Shown here one piece after another: positions 5,072 to 11,750 of a stretch of 11,750 nt of DNA; position 1 is the stretch's first letter, and every line of letters starts with the position of its first letter. This DNA is from Pseudomonadota bacterium (lineage in GTDB: Bacteria; Pseudomonadota; Gammaproteobacteria; Burkholderiales; Ferrovaceae). Made by a program: the position numbers and the translations under genes. The notes under the pieces were generated by a model. It was not told where the DNA came from and ran no database searches. It saw nothing but the letters and a program-made list of their open reading frames with translations. The DNA is taken from the NCBI GenBank assembly GCA_021805725.1, contig JAJZEH010000015.1, positions 1 through 11,750 of the forward strand, in the 5' to 3' direction.

Positions 5072-5665
5072 ATGCTCAAGAACCCGGTTGTTCTCCTTGA
5101 TCTCGTGGACCGACTCGCAAACCTGATGCGTTCAGAGTTTCGGCGCATTGGTAGCGAGGAGGGATTGCAGCCAGTACATATCCAGGCCCTGATGTTTCTG
5201 GAACAGGCCAACCGCTTTAGCAATACGCCCCAAGCCCTGGCTGAATATCTGGGCCTGACCAAGGGAACGGTATCACAAAGCCTGCTGCTGCTGGATCGTC
5301 GCGGTTTGATCGAACGCTATCAGGACGAAATCGACAAACGCGTGGTGCGGTTGCGTCTTAGCCAGCTGGGTGAAGCGTTTTTAAGCGAGTCGACGCCTGC
5401 AGCGTTATGGCAAACGGCAACCCGTGATATCAGTGCCAATCGCGTCCGGTTCAGTGTCTCGGTGCTGAGAAGCATCGTTTACGAGCTGCAAAACTACAAT
5501 GGCGGCCCTCCCTTTGGCGTATGCAGCACCTGCATCTATTGCCAAAGAAAAAGCCAGCGCATCCACCACTGCACCTGGTTTGGCGAACGTCTGTCGGGTC
5601 CTGAAACCCGCAAAATATGCCGGGAGCAGGTGCCCAAGACGGGGTACCTTAGCGTAGCTGAGTAG
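5072..5665 (+). CDS. MarR-family winged-helix regulator with C-terminal cysteine cluster
   Basis: The 197-residue protein begins with helices and a winged helix-turn-helix of the MarR type. Residues 36-104 read as helix 2, then [21 protein letters not shown] as the DNA-reading helices, then [21 protein letters not shown] as the wing with its conserved Asp and Arg. After a linking helix (about 125-141) comes a tail not found in classical Mar[13 protein letters not shown] (Cys151, Cys154, Cys157), H-H-C (165-167) and I-C-R-E (Cys183). This cysteine/histidine pattern suggests a bound metal or iron-sulfur cluster, so the protein may sense metal, redox state or oxygen; that is inference. The promoter holds a possible operator, consistent with self-regulation. 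The 3' end overlaps the convergent argH by 17 bp. Confidence 0.82.
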   Translation: MLKNPVVLLDLVDRLANLMRSEFRRIGSEEGLQPVHIQALMFLEQANRFSNTPQALAEYLGLTKGTVSQSLLLLDRRGLIERYQDEIDKRVVRLRLSQLGEAFLSESTPAALWQTATRDISANRVRFSVSVLRSIVYELQNYNGGPPFGVCSTCIYCQRKSQRIHHCTWFGERLSGPETRKICREQVPKTGYLSVAE

Positions 5666-7058
5666 CCCGGGCGGCCCGTACGGCCGCCAGAACCTGTTCC
5701 GGAGCCGTCCCTCCTGGCACGTTGCGGCTGGCCAGTGACCCTTCGATGGTCAGTACGGCAAATACATCCGGTTCAATTGTGCCAGAAAATCCCTTGAGGG
5801 TATCCAAAGACAGGTCTGACAGGTCGCAATGCTGGTCTTCTGCCAATCGAACGGCCTTCGCCACCACTTCGTGGGCGTCCCTGAAGGGCATTCCCTTCTT
5901 GACCAGATAGTCGGCCAGATCCGTGGCGGTGGAAAAACCCTCCAAGGCAGCGCGGCGCATGGCTTCCTGGTTGACGGTAATGTCCCGCAACATTTCGGCA
6001 AAGATGGACAGGGTGCTGGACAGGGTGTCGGCCGTATCAAACAAGGGCTCCTTGTCTTCCTGGTTATCCTTGTTATAGGCCAGGGGCTGGCCTTTCATCA
6101 GGGTCAGCAACGCCATCAAATGGCCCGTCACGCGTCCGCTCTTGCCCCGGGCCAGCTCAGGAACGTCCGGATTGCGCTTTTGCGGCATGATCGACGAACC
6201 CGTGCAAAAGGCGTCGCCGATCCGGATAAATCCGAATCGGGGGCTCATCCAAAGGACAAACTCTTCCGAGAGGCGGGAGATGTGGGTCATGATGAGTGCG
6301 CCGGCAGCACAGAATTCAATGGCGAAGTCGCGATCGGAAACGGCATCCAGGGAATTGAGGCAAATGGACTCAAAACCCAGCAGCTCGGCAACACGCTCCC
6401 GCCGGATGGGGTAACTGGTGCCAGCCAGCGCGGCAGCCCCCAGCGGCAGCCGGTTAACCCTATGGCGGCAATCTGACAGCCGCTCGCGGTCGCGCCCGAA
6501 CATTTCGACATAGGCCATCATGTGATGGCCAAATGTGACGGGTTGCGCGACCTGCAGGTGGGTAAACCCTGGCATCGGAGTCGCTGCATGGCGCTCGGCC
6601 AGATCCAGCAAGGCAGCCTGAACTGCGCGCAGCAAGCCATTGAGGTGATCGATCTCATGGCGCAGGTACAGCCGGATATCCGTGGCCACCTGGTCGTTGC
6701 GGGAGCGGGCGGTATGCAGGCGCTTTCCTGCATCGCCAATGAGCTGGGTCAGGCGACGCTCGATGTTGAGATGAACGTCTTCATCGTCCAGTGTCCAGGG
6801 AAACAGGCCCCCCCTTACTTCCTCAAGGAGGGTTGCCATGCCCGACTGGATGGCCTGGAGGTCGCCAGGGGATATCAGCCCCGCTTCGCTCAGCATCTGG
6901 GCGTGAGCCAGTGACCCCTGAATGTCGAATTCAGCGAGGCGCCGGTCAAACTGCACCGATGCCGTATAGGCCTTGACGGATTCTGCAATGGGGACGGAAA
7001 ACCGCCCGGACCATACTTTTGATGGAGAACCCGTATCGGGCTTGCTGTTTTGAGTCAT
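5649..7058 (-). CDS. argH: Argininosuccinate lyase
   Basis: ArgH splits argininosuccinate into arginine and fumarate, the last step of arginine synthesis, as a cytoplasmic homotetramer. The 469-residue product is complete. K-V-W-S-G-R-F is the conserved N-terminus, T-A-R-S-R-N-D-Q-V (116-124) binds substrate, G-F-T-H-L-Q (164-169) carries the catalytic His167, and the fumarase/ASL signature [12 protein letters not shown] (287-298) holds the catalytic serine on its mobile loop. I choose the ATG at 7058 over the one at 7067 because AGGA (plus 7067-7070) stands 8 nt before it, whereas it would touch the other. It is divergent from the DUF294 gene, with overlapping -10 elements, and convergent on marR with a 17-bp overlap of the coding ends. 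Confidence 0.98.
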   Translation of the reverse strand: MTQNSKPDTGSPSKVWSGRFSVPIAESVKAYTASVQFDRRLAEFDIQGSLAHAQMLSEAGLISPGDLQAIQSGMATLLEEVRGGLFPWTLDDEDVHLNIERRLTQLIGDAGKRLHTARSRNDQVATDIRLYLRHEIDHLNGLLRAVQAALLDLAERHAATPMPGFTHLQVAQPVTFGHHMMAYVEMFGRDRERLSDCRHRVNRLPLGAAALAGTSYPIRRERVAELLGFESICLNSLDAVSDRDFAIEFCAAGALIMTHISRLSEEFVLWMSPRFGFIRIGDAFCTGSSIMPQKRNPDVPELARGKSGRVTGHLMALLTLMKGQPLAYNKDNQEDKEPLFDTADTLSSTLSIFAEMLRDITVNQEAMRRAALEGFSTATDLADYLVKKGMPFRDAHEVVAKAVRLAEDQHCDLSDLSLDTLKGFSGTIEPDVFAVLTIEGSLASRNVPGGTAPEQVLAAVRAARATQLR

Positions 7059-7072
7059 GAGAAGCATCCTGG

Positions 7073-7100
7073 TTACTATTCAACGCCCGTAAAGTATAGT
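7073..7100 (+). promoter_or_regulatory. Putative promoter of the DUF294-exonuclease operon
   Basis: A good -10, TATAGT (7095-7100), follows a weak TTACTA (7073-7078) at 16 bp. The start would be near 7107, with a very short leader; AAGG at 7107-7110 is a poor ribosome site 10 nt before the ATG at 7121. Confidence 0.4.
7093..7098 (-). promoter_or_regulatory. Putative -10 element of argH
   Basis: The minus strand reads TATACT, five of six to consensus. The start would be near 7086, giving a leader of about 28 nt that includes the Shine-Dalgarno. No good -35 is found at 16-18 bp. The element overlaps the rightward -10 at 7095-7100. Confidence 0.45.
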
Positions 7101-7120
7101 GCATCCAAGGCCAACGCCCC

Positions 7121-8929
7121 ATGCCAAAATCCTTTAACTTCAACGCGGTCCCTTTTGACGGACTCACCGGCGAACAGCAGCGGTGGGTGCGCGATAGCGT
7201 GGATATCGGCTACTACCCGGCTGGCCAGACCATTCTTTCCGGGGGAGATGAACCCACGCATCTGTTCGTGATCATCAAGGGGCACGTGCAGCAGACCGAG
7301 CACGGAGAAGTGCTTTGCGTTTACAGCAAGGATGAATGTTTTGACGGGCGTGGGTTGATCTCGGGATGCGTGACCGGCGTATTTACTGCGGCCGAGGAGC
7401 TGATCGTCTATCTGGTGCCGAAATCCACCATCAAACGGCTGATTGCTGCCAATGCCAACTTCGGTGCCCTGCTGTTCTCGGACATTTCACAAAAACTGAG
7501 GGCGTTGACCGAACGCCGATCGCAGCGGGAGCTTCATTCGCTCATGTTATCCCGCATCGATCAGGCGTTTGTGCGCCCTGCCCACATCGTGCCCGAGAAC
7601 ACGGACGTATTCAGCGTGGCACAATTGTTCGAAACCGAACAACTGTCCAGCGTCCTGGTCCAGAGAGGTGATCGCTACGGAATTTTCACATCCACCGACG
7701 TGCGCAAGGCCATTCTCTCGGATCAAGACCCGCATGCCCTGCCCGTGGGGCAGCTCGCCACCTGGGAGCTGATCGAGGTATCCCAGGATGACGCGGTGTT
7801 TGATGCCCTGATTCTGATGATCCGGCACGGCGTGCACCGTGTCGTCGTCAAACGGCAGGGAGACATTGTTGGTGTGATGGAGCAGCTGGATCTGCTGAGT
7901 TTCATTTCCAACCACTCTCACCTGATTTGGCACCAAGTCCAGCAGGCACGAACCCAGGAGGAGCTCAAAGGCGCCTGCACCAGCATTCAGCGCTTGATCC
8001 AGCTGCTCAGTGAAAGCGAAGTCAAGGTCAGCATGATTGCGCGTCTCGTGCAGGAGCTCAACACCAAGATTTTTGCCCGGCTCTGGCAGTTTGTAGCCCC
8101 CCCAGACCTCATGGATAACAGTTGCGTGATTGTGATGGGAAGCGAAGGCCGGGGGGAACAGATACTCAAAACCGACCAGGACAATGGCCTCATCCTGCGC
8201 AATGGTTACCACTTCCCCGACCTGACTGGGGTGACCAGTGCCTTCAATGATGCCCTGTGCGATTTTGGTTACCCCCCCTGCCTGGGCGGCATCATGATGC
8301 GCAATCCGCTCTGGTGCCAGAACCTGGATGACTTCAAGGAAACCATCCGGCAGTGGGTGTTCCATCCCAGTGCTGAAACCCACATGCGTCTGGCCATATT
8401 CTCGGATGCAGTGGCGGTGTGCGGCGACCCCGAACTTCTGAAGGAACTCAAGAACTTCTTTTTTCGGCCCTTGCAGGACATGCCAAGCTTTTTTGCCCAC
8501 TTTGCCAGGGCTGCGGACAGCTTTTCCGAGCAAAGCAGCTGGTGGTCCCGCTTGTTGCTGGGAGATGGCGAAGGAAACGAGCTGGACATCAAAAAACTGG
8601 GCATATTTCCGATTGTGCACGGTGTACGAAGCTTGGCACTGGAGTCTGGGCTTGCACCGACCGGCACTGTGGAGCGCATTGATGCGCTCGTCCGGCTTGA
8701 AAAGATTCCGGAAGATCTGGCCATCGATCTCAAGGAGTCCCTGCACTACCTGATGGATATTCGCCTCAAACAGGGTCTTCAACAGCTGTCCCTGGGGCAG
8801 CGCCCCGGCAATATGGTGCGCATGGGCTCCCTGAGTACGCTGGAGCGCGATCTGATGCGTGACAGTCTGCAAGTGGTGAAGCGTTTCCGTGGGGTGTTGC
8901 ACTATCACTTCAAACTGGATGCCCTGTAA
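7121..8929 (+). CDS. cNMP-binding/CBS-pair/DUF294 putative nucleotidyltransferase
   Basis: The 602-residue cytoplasmic protein has three parts. Residues 15-130 form a cyclic-nucleotide-binding-like beta roll (Y-Y-P-A-G-Q-T-I-L at 31-39, I-I-K-G-H-V at 51-56). Residues 145-265 form a pair of CBS domains (V-L-V-x-x-G-D-R-Y-G-I-F-T-S-T-D and V-V-V-K-x-x-G-D-I-V-G-V-M), which commonly bind adenine nucleotides. Residues 275-600 are DUF294 plus its C-terminal domain, with the nucleotidyltransferase signature G-S-E-G-R-G-E-Q (340-347) and T-D-Q-D-N-G-L (351-357), where Asp352 and Asp354 would bind metal, as in GlnD and kanamycin nucleotidyltransferase folds. This suggests transfer of a nucleotide to a protein or small molecule, target unknown. 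A glutamate replaces the usual phosphate-contacting R-x-A-x of true cAMP sites, so cyclic-nucleotide binding is doubtful. An exonuclease gene follows after 3 bp, and acetate transport genes converge on the pair. Confidence 0.9.
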   Translation: MPKSFNFNAVPFDGLTGEQQRWVRDSVDIGYYPAGQTILSGGDEPTHLFVIIKGHVQQTEHGEVLCVYSKDECFDGRGLISGCVTGVFTAAEELIVYLVPKSTIKRLIAANANFGALLFSDISQKLRALTERRSQRELHSLMLSRIDQAFVRPAHIVPENTDVFSVAQLFETEQLSSVLVQRGDRYGIFTSTDVRKAILSDQDPHALPVGQLATWELIEVSQDDAVFDALILMIRHGVHRVVVKRQGDIVGVMEQLDLLSFISNHSHLIWHQVQQARTQEELKGACTSIQRLIQLLSESEVKVSMIARLVQELNTKIFARLWQFVAPPDLMDNSCVIVMGSEGRGEQILKTDQDNGLILRNGYHFPDLTGVTSAFNDALCDFGYPPCLGGIMMRNPLWCQNLDDFKETIRQWVFHPSAETHMRLAIFSDAVAVCGDPELLKELKNFFFRPLQDMPSFFAHFARAADSFSEQSSWWSRLLLGDGEGNELDIKKLGIFPIVHGVRSLALESGLAPTGTVERIDALVRLEKIPEDLAIDLKESLHYLMDIRLKQGLQQLSLGQRPGNMVRMGSLSTLERDLMRDSLQVVKRFRGVLHYHFKLDAL

Positions 8930-8932
8930 GTC

Positions 8933-9541
8933 ATGTGGGATGGGCTGAAGCGTGTCTGGTACCGTCGCCGGCTATTGCGACCGGAATACGCCAGACTTTT
9001 TGAACCAGCGCCACCTGACGAATGGGTGAGCGTGGATTGTGAAACCACGGGGATGGATCGTCGCCATGACGAAATTCTCTCCATTGGCGCTGTCCTGATC
9101 AAGGGAACGCGCATCATCACCAGCGAGCGGCTTGAGCTGTTCATCCGTCCCGCCGGGCAGGTCAAGGCAGAAAGCATCCGGATCCATCACCTGCGCAGTA
9201 TGGATGTAGCCTATGGGCTGGAACCCCGGCAGGCCATTCAGAAGTTTCTGGATTTTGTGGGGAGCCGGCCGCTGGTGGGCTACTACCTGGAATTTGATGT
9301 GGCCATGCTGGACCGACTGGTACGACCCTTTCTGGGCATTCCCCTGCCACAGAGCAAAATCGAGGTATCAGGCCTCTACTACGACTACAAGTATTCCCAG
9401 AATGCGGGCAGTAACGTGGACTTGAGCTTTCATAGCATCATGCAGGACCTGCGCCTGCCCGAACGCACCGAGCATGATGCCTTCAACGACGCCCTGATGG
9501 CTGCCATGATGTTTGTCAAACTCAGACACCTGAAAAAATAG
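8933..9541 (+). CDS. DnaQ-like DEDDh 3'-5' exonuclease
   Basis: The 202-residue protein has one exonuclease domain like the proofreading subunit of DNA polymerase III. All five catalytic residues are visible: Asp35 and Glu37 in D-C-E-T-T-G (Exo I), Asp122 in G-Y-Y-L-E-F-D (Exo II), and His181 and Asp186 in H-D-A-F-N-D (Exo III, the DEDDh type). An extra basic N-terminus (residues 1-22, W-Y-R-R-R-L-L-R) precedes the domain. It lacks the clamp-binding tail of DnaQ and is not the replicative epsilon subunit. Its start follows the DUF294 stop by 3 bp without a Shine-Dalgarno, so it is probably coupled to that gene. DUF294 proteins and such exonucleases recur together near SSF transporters in other proteobacteria as I recall, but the substrate (DNA, RNA or a nucleotide) is unknown. 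Confidence 0.92.
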   Translation: MWDGLKRVWYRRRLLRPEYARLFEPAPPDEWVSVDCETTGMDRRHDEILSIGAVLIKGTRIITSERLELFIRPAGQVKAESIRIHHLRSMDVAYGLEPRQAIQKFLDFVGSRPLVGYYLEFDVAMLDRLVRPFLGIPLPQSKIEVSGLYYDYKYSQNAGSNVDLSFHSIMQDLRLPERTEHDAFNDALMAAMMFVKLRHLKK

Positions 9542-9553
9542 GGCCCAAAAAAA

Positions 9554-9588
9554 TTGGGGACAGACCCCAAAAAGGAGTCTGCCCCCAA
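9554..9588. terminator. REP-like hairpin, probable bidirectional terminator between exonuclease and actP
   Basis: TTGGGGACAGACCCC (9554-9568) pairs with GGAGTCTGCCCCCAA (9574-9588) at 13 of 15 positions around an A5 loop. A-rich runs flank the left side and CCAAAA the right. It sits between two convergent genes. The GGGGACAGACCCC-type arm resembles short dispersed palindromes (REP-like) found in many proteobacterial genomes. Confidence 0.65.
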
Positions 9589-9609
9589 AATGTCATTTCC
9601 GGGCGTAAT

Positions 9610-11313
9610 TTAGTGCGATGCCCCGATTTCTGCACCCAGCCCGGTTTCGGAACGGACTTTCTGGGCATTAAATGCGGCACGCTCCTTCTGGGCGCTTTCG
9701 CTGTGATCCGTGACGGAGAAAACGTAGGCCACGATCAGGACGGCCGGGAGTACGACGAACGTCGGGAAGTCGTATGGGAAAATGGCAGGGCCATTTCCTA
9801 AAACCTTGGTCCAGACGGTCGGGCCGATGATCAGCAGGCCGATGGAGCCAAAGATGCCCGTGTAGCCCCCCAGTACTGCCCCACGCGTGGTCAGTCCGCG
9901 CCAGAACACGGACAGAACCAGAATGGGGAAGTTGGCGCAGGCGGCGATCGAGAAGGTCAGGGCCACGATGTAGGCTACGTTCTGCTTCTCGAAGGCGATG
10001 CCCAGCAACACGGCCAGGATGCCCAGGCCGATGACGCACACCTTCGACACCCACACTTCCTGTGCTTCAGTGGACTTGCCCTTCATGATCACGTTGGCAT
10101 AGATGTCGTGCGACAGGGCAGAAGCGCCAGCCAGGGTCAGCCCCGACACCACGGCCAGAATGGTGGCAAACGCGACCGCGGCAATAAACCCGAGGAAAAG
10201 GTCGCCACCAATCGCATGCGACAGGTAGACCGCGGGCATGCTGCCGCCCCCTTTGAGCGCCAGGATGTTCTTGGTGACGTCCACCACGTATTCTGGATTG
10301 TTAGCCACGAGCACGATGGCACCAAAGCCGATGATGAAAGTCAGGATATAGAAGTAACCGATGAAGCATGTGCCATACAGCACGGACTTGCGCGCCGCCT
10401 TGGCATTGGTAACGGTGAAGAAGCGCATCAGGATGTGCGGCAGACCCGCGGTACCAAACATCAGGGTCAGCCCCAGCGATATGGACTCGATCGGGTTGGC
10501 TTTGGCGCCAATGGGCACTACCGACTTCATGATTTCCATGTGTTTGGGATGAGTGGCCACGGCATCGGTGAATAATTTTTCGAAGCTGAACCCCTCATGA
10601 GCCATGACACCAATGGCGATCAGGGTGGCGCCACCGAGAAGCAGGCCTGCCTTGATGATCTGGACCCAGGTGGTGGCCTTCATGCCGCCAAAAGTGACGT
10701 AGACGATGATCAGCGTGCCGACGATGACAATGGATTGCCTGTAGGAAATCTGGGGGACGAGGGTGTGCAGCAATTGCCCGGCACCCACCGCCTGTCCGAT
10801 CAGATACCAGATCACCACGATCAGCGAACCGATGGCGGCCATGGTACGGACCGGACCCTGTTGTAACCTGAAGGAGGCCACGTCGGCATAGGTGTACTTG
10901 CCCAGATTGCGTAACCGCTCGGCAATCAGGAACAGGATGATCGGCCAGCCGACCAGCCAGCCCACCGAGAAAATCAGGCCGTAAAAGCCATTCATGTAAA
11001 CCAGCGCGGCAATTCCCAGAAAGGAGGCTGCCGACATGTAGTCACCCGCAATGGCCAAGCCATTTTGCAGGCCGGTGATGCCGCGACCGGCAGCATAGAA
11101 GTCGGTGGCTGTCTTTGTGCGCTTGGCCGCCCAGTAGGTAATGCCGAGGGTTATGGCGACGAAAATGACAAACATCACAATGGCGTGCCAGTTGATGGGT
11201 GGTTCTGCGGGGGCTACGGGGGGCACTGCACCATCAGCAGCAAGGGCAATCGAGGTGAACAACGACAAGGCCGTGGCCAGGGTTGCGAGGCAGGCAGTTT
11301 TCCATGTTCTCAT
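9610..11313 (-). CDS. actP: Cation/acetate symporter (SSF family)
   Basis: ActP takes up acetate, glycolate and related small acids with a cation at the inner membrane. The 567-residue product follows Escherichia coli ActP along its whole length, with slightly longer N-terminus. It has a cleavable-looking signal (to about A-L-A at 23-25) and about 13 membrane segments. Conserved stretches include N-W-x-A-I-x-[52 protein letters not shown], and the C-terminal R-S-E-T-G-x-G-A-E. The ATG overlaps the yjcH stop (ATGA), and AGGA lies 9 nt before it. No acetyl-CoA synthetase gene is in the window; it may lie beyond the right edge. It converges on the exonuclease gene across a hairpin. Confidence 0.97.
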   Translation of the reverse strand: MRTWKTACLATLATALSLFTSIALAADGAVPPVAPAEPPINWHAIVMFVIFVAITLGITYWAAKRTKTATDFYAAGRGITGLQNGLAIAGDYMSAASFLGIAALVYMNGFYGLIFSVGWLVGWPIILFLIAERLRNLGKYTYADVASFRLQQGPVRTMAAIGSLIVVIWYLIGQAVGAGQLLHTLVPQISYRQSIVIVGTLIIVYVTFGGMKATTWVQIIKAGLLLGGATLIAIGVMAHEGFSFEKLFTDAVATHPKHMEIMKSVVPIGAKANPIESISLGLTLMFGTAGLPHILMRFFTVTNAKAARKSVLYGTCFIGYFYILTFIIGFGAIVLVANNPEYVVDVTKNILALKGGGSMPAVYLSHAIGGDLFLGFIAAVAFATILAVVSGLTLAGASALSHDIYANVIMKGKSTEAQEVWVSKVCVIGLGILAVLLGIAFEKQNVAYIVALTFSIAACANFPILVLSVFWRGLTTRGAVLGGYTGIFGSIGLLIIGPTVWTKVLGNGPAIFPYDFPTFVVLPAVLIVAYVFSVTDHSESAQKERAAFNAQKVRSETGLGAEIGASH

Positions 11314-11621
11314 TTGAGCGATTCCTGAATGATTTCGTCAGTGAGGGGATCGAAGGTGTGGTTGGCCCGTCGCACATAGATGGCGGTCAGGATGCACGAC
11401 ACCAGGATGACGCCGACGCCAATAGGCATTCCCACGGGGATGACGCTGTCTGCGGACAGGGGTTGCGTCAGGAAATCAGGGGCAAATGCAATCATGAGAA
11501 TGAAACCGAAATACATGACGCAGACGATCGTGGACAAGGTCCAGGCCAGGGAATCGCGTTGCGCGACCAGTTGGTGATACTTGGGGTTGTTTTGAATCCT
11601 GCTAGCTGAGAGTTCGGACAC
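11310..11621 (-). CDS. yjcH: DUF485 small inner-membrane protein, ActP partner
   Basis: The 103-residue protein has two membrane segments (about residues 27-49 and 63-85) with a polar N-terminus N-N-P-K-Y-H-x-L-V-x-x-R and a C-terminal Y-V-R-R-A-N-x-x-F-D-P-L-x-x-x-I. This is the DUF485/YjcH family, encoded directly before actP in many bacteria; its role is unproven, probably help in ActP assembly or function. The start is a GTG at 11621. GGAGG (plus 11631-11635) lies 9 nt upstream and no ATG is near, so GTG is well supported. Its stop overlaps the actP start by 4 nt, so the two are one translational unit. Confidence 0.93.
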   Translation of the reverse strand: MSELSASRIQNNPKYHQLVAQRDSLAWTLSTIVCVMYFGFILMIAFAPDFLTQPLSADSVIPVGMPIGVGVILVSCILTAIYVRRANHTFDPLTDEIIQESLK

Positions 11622-11630
11622 GATGGGCTT

Positions 11631-11635
11631 CCTCC
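11631..11635 (-). promoter_or_regulatory. Shine-Dalgarno that supports the GTG start of yjcH
   Basis: GGAGG on the minus strand stands 9 nt before the GTG. It follows a run of A residues on the minus strand, so the site should be unstructured and well exposed. Confidence 0.8.
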
Positions 11636-11717
11636 GTTTTTTTTGGTGGGTTTGCCAGCCGCTGGGGCCGACGCCACACGCGTTATCAGGGGGCGACAGG
11701 GTACGAGTGCCGTGATA

Positions 11718-11745
11718 ATAGTAATCAGGTTTTCAAGGAGTTCAA
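11718..11745 (-). promoter_or_regulatory. Putative sigma-70 promoter of yjcH-actP
   Basis: On the minus strand TTGAAC (plus 11740-11745) is followed after 16 bp by TACTAT (11718-11723); TATTAT (11715-11720) at 19 bp is an alternative -10. The leader to the GTG would be about 90 nt. No sigma-54 element with GG/GC at the right spacing is visible. The window ends here, so upstream sites may be missing. Confidence 0.4.
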
Positions 11746-11750
11746 AGGTT

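Noticed and set aside
7547..8908. Minus-strand 453-residue open frame opposite the DUF294 gene
   Set aside because: The plus strand carries clear domain motifs (G-S-E-G-R, T-D-Q-D-N, CBS). The antisense product shows no family motif; long antisense frames are common in GC-rich genes.
10108..10866. Plus-strand open frames opposite actP
   Set aside because: Their products are rich in Gly, Gln, Asp and His with no motif; actP on the minus strand matches its family along its whole length.

Overview
This 11.75 kb window reads as ordinary chromosomal DNA of a betaproteobacterium, most probably of the order Burkholderiales. The signs are a rhodanese-aroE-mtgA run next to glnA, an alanine/lysine-rich H1-like histone of the Bordetella BpH1/AlgP type, an lptM-lysA pair, and a yjcH-actP pair. 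Family and genus cannot be settled from the sequence alone. I see no phage, integrase, transposase, CRISPR array, tRNA or rRNA, and the core genes look intact.

Left part (1-2462): the first codons of glnA leave the window leftwards. Behind it lies a 312-bp control region with a sigma-54 -24/-12 element and two NtrC-type dyads spaced much as in enterobacterial glnA. Running rightwards are a rhodanese, shikimate dehydrogenase (aroE) and a monofunctional peptidoglycan glycosyltransferase (mtgA), tightly packed and probably one operon. It ends at a hairpin shared with the convergent histone gene.

Middle (2477-7058): the leftward histone gene is built of 15-bp repeats and follows a leader of about 170 nt. 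Upstream of it lie lysA (last step of lysine synthesis) and lptM (small lipoprotein of the LPS export machine), whose stop and start codons overlap by one base. A divergent control region rich in inverted and direct repeats separates lptM from a rightward MarR-type regulator with a cysteine-rich C-terminal tail. The marR and lptM starts both lie so close to a -10 element that their transcripts may be leaderless. The regulator converges on, and overlaps by 17 bp, argH (last step of arginine synthesis).

Right part (7121-11750): divergent from argH is a two-gene unit, a cNMP-binding/CBS/DUF294 nucleotidyltransferase-like protein and a DnaQ-type DEDDh exonuclease. It converges, across a REP-like hairpin, on the leftward yjcH-actP pair for acetate uptake. 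The DUF294 protein plus exonuclease next to an acetate-type SSF transporter is the least understood part of the window and the best candidate for an undescribed link, here a possible nucleotide-sensing control of acetate transport. That link is inference from gene order and domain content only.
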